This document shows positions 58,050 to 64,000 of a stretch of DNA of 64,000 nt, piece by piece (positions within the stretch are counted from its first letter, which is position 1; every line of letters begins with the position of its first letter). Origin of the DNA: G963668435 sp963668435 (GTDB taxonomy: Bacteria; Latescibacterota; Latescibacteria; Latescibacterales; Latescibacteraceae); contig CAXXSC010000008.1 of NCBI GenBank assembly GCA_963668435.2, positions 1,426,001 through 1,490,000 of the forward strand, read 5' to 3'. Made by a program: the position numbers and the translations under genes. Under the pieces are notes generated by a model, which saw only the letters and a list, made by a program, of their open reading frames with translations, made no database searches and was not told where the DNA came from.

Positions 58050-58937
58050 ATGAAAATCTTCAATATTGCCGGTATTCTCGTCCTGACCATGCTTTTGGCC
58101 ACGGCCTGTTCTGACAGTGACGACAGCAGCACATCGCCTGAAAACAATCCGGGCACTCTCAGAGTGCTGATTACAGACGCTCCGGCAACGTTCGATGCGG
58201 TCAATGTGACAATCAGCGAGGTTTCTGTCCATTACGGCGTCGAAGATGACAGCTCGAACGGCAGCGGCTCGGACAGCAGCGACGATAATGGAAACGGCAT
58301 TGATAACAGCAATAGCGACAATGGCCAGGGAGGCACCGCGAAAGCTGCGCTTGACAGCGGGTGGATCACGCTTTCAAACGAGGCGCAGGAATTCGACCTT
58401 CTGACACTGACCAACGGGGCGACCGCACTTCTCGGCGAAAAGGAGCTCGAATCGGGCCTCTACACCCAGATGAGGCTTGAGGTGTCCGATGCCGAACTGA
58501 TTATAGATGACGACAGCTATCCTGTAAAAATTCCCAGCGGCACGATTAAACTGATCCGGGGATTCGAAATCAATGACGGTGTCACGACAGAACTCGTCGT
58601 GGATTTCGATGCCTCCCGCTCGATTCATGAAAAGGGCGGCAAAGGTGATTACCAATTACAGCCGACTATCCGCCTTGTCACCAGAAACGACTGCGGATCC
58701 ATCAGCGGTACTGTCACAAATGCCGAACACGCGCCGCTCGCACATGCTATCGCTGGAGCCGATACGATAAACAGCGCATATATCGACACAGTTGACGGTA
58801 CCTTCACCCTCGCCTTCCTTCCCACGGGCACATACACCGTGGCGGTCAGCGACACTCTCGGAAATTCCTATGAAAATGCCGCTGTCACAGTCACAAAAGG
58901 AGACGATACGGTTCTGGGCGATATTACGCTGAAATAA
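58050..58937 (+). CDS. DUF4382-domain lipoprotein
   Basis: 295 residues from ATG 58050 (CAGGAGGA upstream). Lipobox LLATACSDS with Cys about residue 20. The DUF4382 core (about 33-205) shows LRVLITDAPATFDAVNVTI and a strand/loop EKELESGLYTQMRLEV. A Ser/Asp/Asn-rich acidic insert sits at about 65-95. The C-terminal ~80 residues are a carboxypeptidase-type regulatory sandwich (GTVTNAEHAPLAHAIAGAD). Predicted to be a surface or periplasmic lipoprotein; its role is not known. Confidence 0.85.
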   Translation: MKIFNIAGILVLTMLLATACSDSDDSSTSPENNPGTLRVLITDAPATFDAVNVTISEVSVHYGVEDDSSNGSGSDSSDDNGNGIDNSNSDNGQGGTAKAALDSGWITLSNEAQEFDLLTLTNGATALLGEKELESGLYTQMRLEVSDAELIIDDDSYPVKIPSGTIKLIRGFEINDGVTTELVVDFDASRSIHEKGGKGDYQLQPTIRLVTRNDCGSISGTVTNAEHAPLAHAIAGADTINSAYIDTVDGTFTLAFLPTGTYTVAVSDTLGNSYENAAVTVTKGDDTVLGDITLK

Positions 58938-58961
58938 ACACCCCTCATCGGCTTCTCCGTG

Positions 58962-59000
58962 GAAACCGTCCGGCGCACGTTGCCGGGCGGTTTCTTTTTT
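58962..59000 (+). terminator. Intrinsic terminator after the DUF4382 gene
   Basis: GAAACCGTCCGGC (58962-58974) pairs with GCCGGGCGGTTTC (58982-58994) with one T-G wobble, followed by TTTTTT. Confidence 0.85.
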
Positions 59001-59080
59001 CGGCACAGCACAATCCACCGATTTCGGTTGTTACAATATCGCTGACAGCATACACTGTTGTATATGAGTGTTGCGATACG

Positions 59081-59105
59081 AGCCCGTTTGACAGCGGGCT
59101 TTTTC
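59081..59105 (+). terminator. Second terminator-like hairpin before gmd
   Basis: AGCCCG (59081-59086) pairs with CGGGCT (59095-59100), followed by TTTT. It lies 100 bp upstream of gmd with no gene between, so it may be a remnant or an attenuator. Confidence 0.5.
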
Positions 59106-59202
59106 CTTTCTTTACAGCTGTTTGGACACACGGCAAGAAAAAGAGGTGGATAACGGGTATGACAAGTATTATTTTTCGGTGAACCTCAACAGGAGTGAAC
59201 AC

Positions 59203-60204
59203 ATGCCCAAAGCGCTGATAACCGGGATCACCGGCCAGGACGGGTCCTATCTCGCGGAGTTTCTTCTCAGGAAAGGCTATGAAGTGTACGGCCTTATCCG
59301 GCGAAGCAGCTCTTTCAATACCGATCGTATCGATCACCTTTATCGTGATCCGCATCTGCCCGATGTCAAACTGAAACTTATATACGGGGATCTCTCCGAC
59401 GGCGGCAATTTAAGCTCGATTATCAATGATATCCGACCGGACGAGGTCTATAATCTCGGTGCACAGTCCCATGTGAGGGTCTCATTCGATCAGCCGGTCT
59501 ACACTGCAAATGTGGATGCTCTCGGAACGCTGAGACTTCTCGAGGCGATCAGGATGACAGACTCGCCGATACGTTTCTACCAGGCATCCTCCAGTGAGAT
59601 GTTCGGCAAGGTCCGGGAAACACCGCAGAAAGAAACGACGCCGTTCCATCCAAGAAGCCCCTACGGCTGCGCGAAAGTCTATTCCTACTGGCAGACAGTC
59701 AATTACCGGGAGGCCTATGGTCTTTTCACCTGCAACGGCATCCTGTTCAACCACGAGTCGCCTCGTCGCGGCGAGACTTTTGTCACGCGGAAAATTACAC
59801 GCGCCGCGACCCGCATCAAGCTGGGCCTTCAGAACAAGCTCTATCTCGGCAATCTCGACGCCCGTCGTGACTGGGGCTATGCCGGTGATTTCATTGAGGC
59901 TATGTGGCTGATGCTTCAGCAGGAGACACCGGAAGATTACGTGGTAGCAACAGGCGAAACCCATTCGATCAGGGATTTCCTCGACGAGGCATTCGGTCAG
60001 CTCGATATCGACTGGCAGGAATATGTCGATATCGATCCGCGCTATTACCGCCCATCGGAGGTCGACCTTCTTATCGGTGACCCCGCGAAAGCGAAAAAAG
60101 TCCTCGGCTGGGAGCCGAAAGTCACATTCAAGGGCCTTGTCGCCATGATGGTCGAAGAAGACATGAAACTGGCGGAAAAAGAGAAACTTACCGGCTCGAA
60201 CTGA
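59203..60204 (+). CDS. gmd: GDP-mannose 4,6-dehydratase
   Basis: 333 residues from ATG 59203 (AACAGGAG 8 nt upstream). An extended SDR enzyme: TGITGQDGSYLAEF is the nucleotide-binding loop, GAQSHVRVSFDQP and the catalytic SSSEMFG and YGCAK motifs are present, followed by NHESPRRGETFV. It makes GDP-4-keto-6-deoxymannose. With Fcl at 62004 it gives GDP-L-fucose for surface polysaccharide. Length normal. Confidence 0.95.
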   Translation: MPKALITGITGQDGSYLAEFLLRKGYEVYGLIRRSSSFNTDRIDHLYRDPHLPDVKLKLIYGDLSDGGNLSSIINDIRPDEVYNLGAQSHVRVSFDQPVYTANVDALGTLRLLEAIRMTDSPIRFYQASSSEMFGKVRETPQKETTPFHPRSPYGCAKVYSYWQTVNYREAYGLFTCNGILFNHESPRRGETFVTRKITRAATRIKLGLQNKLYLGNLDARRDWGYAGDFIEAMWLMLQQETPEDYVVATGETHSIRDFLDEAFGQLDIDWQEYVDIDPRYYRPSEVDLLIGDPAKAKKVLGWEPKVTFKGLVAMMVEEDMKLAEKEKLTGSN

Positions 60205-60232
60205 GAGCCGTTGACAATCATCAGGAATATAA

Positions 60233-61252
60233 ATGAATTATTTGAAACTGTTATGCATCCTCCCCGTTCTCGCCTGTGCCTGCGCGAAAAGCGAAACACC
60301 GACAACAGCCGAACGGTCGGGCAACCCTATTTTCGAGGGCTGGTATGCCGATCCCGAGGTCGCGGTTTTCGGTGACGAGTACTGGATTTTTCCGACGTTT
60401 TCCGCGGCTTACGAGGAACAGGTCTTCCTCGACGCGTTCTCATCGAAAGACCTTGTCCATTGGGAGAAACACCCGGCAGTCATCGACACCAGCATCATAA
60501 CCTGGGCCAACAAGGCCATGTGGGCGCCCTCGATAATCGACAAGGACGGCAAGTACTATCTCTTTTTCGGGGCCAACGACATCCAGCGTCCAGGCGGCCC
60601 TCTCTGGGATGAAAACGATATATCAAGCCACACGGGCGGTATCGGTATCGCTGTCGCTGACTCGCCGGGAGGCCCGTACCGCGACTATCTCGAAAAACCG
60701 CTCGTCCCGGATTTTCACAATGATGCTCAACCGATCGACCAGTTCGTGTTCAGGGACAGTGACGGTGTATATTACATGATTTACGGCGGCTGGGGACACT
60801 GCAACATGACAAGGCTGAACGATGATTTCACCGGATTCCTCCCCTGGGGCGACGGCACGGTGTTTCGGGAGGTCACCCCGGAGGGTTATGTCGAGGGACC
60901 AGTGATGTTCAAACGGAACGGCACGTATTATTTCATGTGGTCGGAGGGCGGCTGGACTGACGGCAGCTACAAGGTCGCCTACGCGATGGCGGATAAGGTC
61001 ACCGGGCCGTTCAAACGGATCGGGACAATACTCCAGTCCGATGAATCTGTCGCCACGGGCGCAGGGCACAACTCGGTGTTGAATGTGCCGGGCAGCGACG
61101 ACTGGTATATGGTATATCACAGAAGACCGATACCGAACGAGGACCGGGATCACCGCGTTTCATGCATCGACAGGCTCGAATTCAACGAGGACGGCACTAT
61201 CAGGCAGGTGAAGATGACATTCGAGGGTGTCCGGGCAAGAACGATCCGCTGA
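60233..61252 (+). CDS. Glycoside hydrolase family 43 lipoprotein
   Basis: 339 residues. Lipobox LPVLACAC with Cys about residue 17. Five-bladed propeller typical of GH43: GWYADPEVAVFGDEYWIFPT (catalytic base Asp), WAPSIIDKDGKYYLFFGAN and EGPVMFKRNGTYYFMWSEG (acid Glu). Likely cuts arabinose or xylose side chains, anchored in the outer membrane or periplasm. 28-bp gap after gmd suggests co-transcription although the functions differ. Confidence 0.88.
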   Translation: MNYLKLLCILPVLACACAKSETPTTAERSGNPIFEGWYADPEVAVFGDEYWIFPTFSAAYEEQVFLDAFSSKDLVHWEKHPAVIDTSIITWANKAMWAPSIIDKDGKYYLFFGANDIQRPGGPLWDENDISSHTGGIGIAVADSPGGPYRDYLEKPLVPDFHNDAQPIDQFVFRDSDGVYYMIYGGWGHCNMTRLNDDFTGFLPWGDGTVFREVTPEGYVEGPVMFKRNGTYYFMWSEGGWTDGSYKVAYAMADKVTGPFKRIGTILQSDESVATGAGHNSVLNVPGSDDWYMVYHRRPIPNEDRDHRVSCIDRLEFNEDGTIRQVKMTFEGVRARTIR

Positions 61253-61300
61253 CAAACCTTGCGGCATTTCACATAACAACACTTAGCGAAACGATACAGA

Positions 61301-61933
61301 ATGCAGATTATCGAAAAACTGAAACTGACACCGCTCTACGATATTTACAGCACACTGGCTGGAAGGAAAACCTACGAGGACTGGAAGCGCGAAGGCATCC
61401 CCATCCCACCACCAAATGTGGTCAAACAGCATGTCGTCGCGGATTTCGGCAGCCGTTATAAACTGCGGACACTTATCGAGACCGGCACCTATCTCGGGGA
61501 GATGATCAAGGCCATGCGGCAGCGTTTCGACCACATCCATTCGGTAGAAATCGATAACACTCTTGCGGAACGCGCCCGGCGTAAATTCGCCCGTCAAGGA
61601 CATATCAGCATTCACGAGGGCGACAGCAGCAGTGTGCTGCCGACTATTCTCGAATCAGTGGACTCACCCTGTCTTTTCTGGCTCGACAGCCACTATTCAG
61701 GCGGACTCACTTCGAAGGGCGATCTCGAAACACCGATCATGCGCGAAATGGAACTCGTGTTCAGCCATCCAGTCGACCGTCATGTCATTCTCATCGACGA
61801 CGCCCGCAATTTCATCGGCGCTAACGATTATCCCACGATGGAAAGTTTCCGGGAATTTGTCCTTTCAAAACGGCCCGGCTGGACTTTCGAGGTCGAACAC
61901 GATATCATCCGCATCCATCCCGGCGACGCATAA
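61301..61933 (+). CDS. Small SAM-methyltransferase-like protein
   Basis: 210 residues. Residues ~65-180 fold as a Rossmann methyltransferase: LIETGTYLGEMIKAM is the SAM loop, followed by IHSVEIDNTLAERAR with the acidic ribose-binding residue and LFWLDSHYSGG as motif IV. The N-terminal ~60 residues are not recognised. Its position between gmd and fcl suggests a sugar-nucleotide or glycan methyltransferase. No signal peptide. Confidence 0.7.
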   Translation: MQIIEKLKLTPLYDIYSTLAGRKTYEDWKREGIPIPPPNVVKQHVVADFGSRYKLRTLIETGTYLGEMIKAMRQRFDHIHSVEIDNTLAERARRKFARQGHISIHEGDSSSVLPTILESVDSPCLFWLDSHYSGGLTSKGDLETPIMREMELVFSHPVDRHVILIDDARNFIGANDYPTMESFREFVLSKRPGWTFEVEHDIIRIHPGDA

Positions 61934-61938
61934 AAAAA

Positions 61939-61988
61939 GCGCACAACAGCGGAGCAGGAGCTGTTCACCTGCTTACGCCGTTGTGCGC
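61939..61988 (-). terminator. Terminator of the fcl gene (minus strand)
   Basis: GCGCACAAC (61939-61947) pairs with GTTGTGCGC (61980-61988), enclosing AGCAGG/CCTGCT; on the minus strand it is followed by seven T's. On the plus strand no U-tract follows. Confidence 0.75.
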
Positions 61989-62003
61989 CTGACAATTCTC
62001 CGC

Positions 62004-62951
62004 TCAGCCCTGTTTACGGGCCTCCCGGTACCACTCAATGGTCTTTTCGAGCCCCTCATCGAACGTTGTCGCCGCCTTGAATCCGAATTTCTGTTCCGCT
62101 CTGGAGGTATCGAGACAGCGGCGCGGCTGACCGTCCGGCTTGCTGTCATCCCAGACAATCCCGCCCTTGAAACCGGTCATTGTGACAATTTTTCCGACAA
62201 GGTCATTGATCGTTATCTCGAAACCGGCGCCGAGATTAACCGGCTCGGATTCGTTGTAACGCTCTGCAGCAAGCAGTATGCCCTCGGCAGCATCGGCGGC
62301 ATAGAGGAACTCGCGTGAGGCACGGCCGCTGCCCCAAACCGTGATCGTATCATCGCCGGCATCCATCGCCTCAAAGCATTTCCTGATCAGCGCGGGAATG
62401 ACATGGCTCGAGGCGGGATTAAAATTATCCCGCGGCCCGTAAAGATTCACAGGCAGAAGGAACACCGAGTTGAAACCGAACTCCTCGCGGTAGGCCTGCG
62501 ACTGCACCAGAAGCATCTTTTTTGCGAGGCCGTACGGGGCATTGGTCTCCTCTGGATACCCGTCCCATAGATCATCCTCACGGAACGGCACCGCCGTGAA
62601 TTTCGGATAGGCGCAGATTGTCCCGATCGCCACGAATTTTTCAATACCGCGCTGCCGGGACTCCTCCATGAGCTCAACACCCATGATCAGGTTATCATAG
62701 AAAAATGTACCGGGATACTGTCGGTTAGCTCCGATACCGCCTACCCGTGCGGCGAGATGCAGGATTATATCGGGTCGGTGATCGTCGAACATGCGCTGTA
62801 TATGCGACCGTTCGCGGAGATCGTACTGCTCAGTACGAGGCACAATCACGTTCTCTGCGCCGCGCTTTTTCAGCCCCTCGAGCACATAGCTCCCGAGAAA
62901 ACCTGCGCCGCCTGTCACCAGTATTCGATGTTTCTGCCAGAAATCCTGCAT
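62004..62951 (-). CDS. fcl: GDP-L-fucose synthase
   Basis: 315 residues. Extended SDR enzyme: ILVTGGAGFLGSYV loop, AARVGGIGANRQYP, the catalytic Ser in IGTICAYP and YGLAKK for the Tyr/Lys pair, and NLYGPRDNFNP near 180. It epimerises and reduces the Gmd product with NADPH. It faces gmd on the opposite strand with two genes between, so the pair is not one operon although both act in GDP-fucose formation. Confidence 0.93.
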   Translation of the reverse strand: MQDFWQKHRILVTGGAGFLGSYVLEGLKKRGAENVIVPRTEQYDLRERSHIQRMFDDHRPDIILHLAARVGGIGANRQYPGTFFYDNLIMGVELMEESRQRGIEKFVAIGTICAYPKFTAVPFREDDLWDGYPEETNAPYGLAKKMLLVQSQAYREEFGFNSVFLLPVNLYGPRDNFNPASSHVIPALIRKCFEAMDAGDDTITVWGSGRASREFLYAADAAEGILLAAERYNESEPVNLGAGFEITINDLVGKIVTMTGFKGGIVWDDSKPDGQPRRCLDTSRAEQKFGFKAATTFDEGLEKTIEWYREARKQG

Positions 62952-62975
62952 ACTCCCCCCTTCACCTGCCGGTAA

Positions 62976-64000
62976 TTAATATCCGCGCTCGTTGAGAATC
63001 TGACGCATCTGGGTATTGTGCTCACCGCCCCAGAGCAGCGATCCCGAGAAATGGATACCCGGCGTGTTGCCCGTTTCGCGGATCATGGCCATTGCGATCT
63101 CGACCGAGGCAGCCCAGAGCGCTGTAACATTCATAATGCCGGAGGTAGGAGCAACCTTGCGGTCGATTCCGGGTATGGCGTAAAGCCCCTGGGTATCATA
63201 GGACCGTCCGACATGAACATCGCTGAGCTTGGCGACCGTATCACCGCTGGGAACGCCGCCATCCGTGACAGGGCCGATCGTTGCGATAGTCATGCCACGT
63301 TTCCTGAACTCGGCGAGGCTGGCGAGATCGACAGGATCGGTGGGCTCGGTGCATCCCATAATAACCATATCACCGGATTCACCTGAAATATTGCCCTCAT
63401 GGGCGATTTTCGGAAAGCCAAAACCACCACGGCGATGGTACCATTCCGAGGCAATCGATTCCCGGCGGCGGCTGTAGCCGTAGACACTGTGTCCGGAGGC
63501 GAGTGTTTTCGCCGCTTTTTCGGCCAGGGTGCGCATTTCACCCATCTCGGAACCAAGCAGACGCATCTGGCGGATAACAGACGCGAAGAGGTTGTCAGTC
63601 AGGGGATCGGCGAGAGAAACACGCTTGACCTTGTCATCAAGTTTCGGCGAGTGGCCGCTGACCGTCACTTTTTCACCCTCGAGACGGAGAATACGGCTGG
63701 CATCGGCGAGAATGGCCCAGAGGATAGTGAGATAGATGGGACCGCTGACCGGGCCGAGCGGTGCCGGTGAACCGGGGATATGCACCACGGCGCCTGTGCT
63801 TGTGATTCGGGTCTCGATCCAGATATCGGCGCACTGCCTGAAACGTGCCTCGCGAATCTCCGGGATATTTTTGTCGGCCTCAAGGCAGTCGCCGCTGACA
63901 GGCGCCGGGCCGCCGACGAGGAAGATATCTTTTTTCGCCACCTCGGCAATCATGTCGGCGCCGCCGGCGAAACTCGCCAACACCATATCGCCTTTTTTCA
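62976..64000 (-). CDS. Partial gene, SIS-like protein of unknown function
   Basis: At least 341 residues; the frame is open at the window edge, so the N-terminus is missing. SGDMVIMGCTEPTDPVDLA, SGHSVYGYSR and a TSGIMNVTALWAASVEI segment resemble a sugar-isomerase (SIS) fold, in which paired Rossmann-like halves bind phosphosugars. I do not recognise a named family. It lies 24 bp upstream of fcl on the same strand, so the two may be co-transcribed. Confidence 0.5.
   Translation of the reverse strand, partial: KKGDMVLASFAGGADMIAEVAKKDIFLVGGPAPVSGDCLEADKNIPEIREARFRQCADIWIETRITSTGAVVHIPGSPAPLGPVSGPIYLTILWAILADASRILRLEGEKVTVSGHSPKLDDKVKRVSLADPLTDNLFASVIRQMRLLGSEMGEMRTLAEKAAKTLASGHSVYGYSRRRESIASEWYHRRGGFGFPKIAHEGNISGESGDMVIMGCTEPTDPVDLASLAEFRKRGMTIATIGPVTDGGVPSGDTVAKLSDVHVGRSYDTQGLYAIPGIDRKVAPTSGIMNVTALWAASVEIAMAMIRETGNTPGIHFSGSLLWGGEHNTQMRQILNERGY

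Noticed and set aside
1..64000. CRISPR arrays, tRNA and rRNA genes
   Set aside because: No regularly spaced repeats and no recognisable cloverleaf or rRNA segment were seen on reading the gaps; a covariance search was not possible.

Overview
The window looks like chromosomal DNA of an uncultured, Gram-negative, free-living heterotroph of the Fibrobacteres-Chlorobi-Bacteroidetes (FCB) superphylum or a relative such as Latescibacterota. This is an inference from gene content: a secreted giant protein ends in an NPFNPST-type FlgD-like/type IX secretion tail, and there are DUF5686 and DUF5683 envelope proteins, an Mla-type lipid transport set, exported lipoproteins and many carbohydrate-active proteins. 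Housekeeping genes are GC-richer and codon-uniform. An accessory stretch (about 6.4-17.1 kb) is visibly more AT-rich.

Layout. 1-2 kb: start of a pterin-binding methyltransferase, thyX and a small Cys-rich cytosolic protein. 2-6.3 kb: three tandem paralogues of the AGE (N-acylglucosamine 2-epimerase / cellobiose 2-epimerase) family, each with a twin-arginine lipoprotein signal, closed by a strong terminator. 6.4-17.1 kb: accessory island with an intact IS4-family element (perfect 15-bp ends, 9-bp target duplication), an intact IS3-family element with an A7G frameshift signal, an orphan D12-class adenine methyltransferase beside a HEPN-like protein, a frameshifted YidD-domain gene, a SAM methyltransferase behind a structured leader, and a three-gene cassette (Sec-exported Cys-rich peptide with a double-glycine-type motif, exported C39-like/DUF1573 protein, LolA-like protein). 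This cassette is the best candidate for an undescribed system.

17.2-21.6 kb: XRE-cupin regulator divergent from tdh, then an exported alpha/beta hydrolase and kbl; Tdh and Kbl turn threonine into glycine plus acetyl-CoA. 21.7-27.2 kb: rpsU, cvpA-mutS2-rsgA, ispG. 27.3-39.7 kb: a long minus-strand run of envelope genes (DUF4097-POTRA-barrel protein, polymer-forming membrane protein, DUF5686, DUF5683) and housekeeping genes (ROK kinase, Zn-peptidase, GNAT, fmt, def, yajC, tgt). 39.9-46.7 kb: a PAP2 enzyme, then mlaD, an auxiliary lipoprotein, a barrel protein and mlaE without an ATPase gene, and an HD-GYP protein.

46.7-57.2 kb: a 1460-residue secreted propeller/Ig-repeat protein, divergent from a transglutaminase-like protein and a heparinase II/III-family lyase, followed by an MFS sugar transporter; together these suggest uronic-polysaccharide degradation and uptake. 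57.5-64 kb: cold-shock protein, DUF4382 lipoprotein, gmd and fcl (GDP-L-fucose synthesis) around a GH43 lipoprotein and a small methyltransferase-like protein, and a partial gene of uncertain family. No tRNA, rRNA or CRISPR array was recognised.
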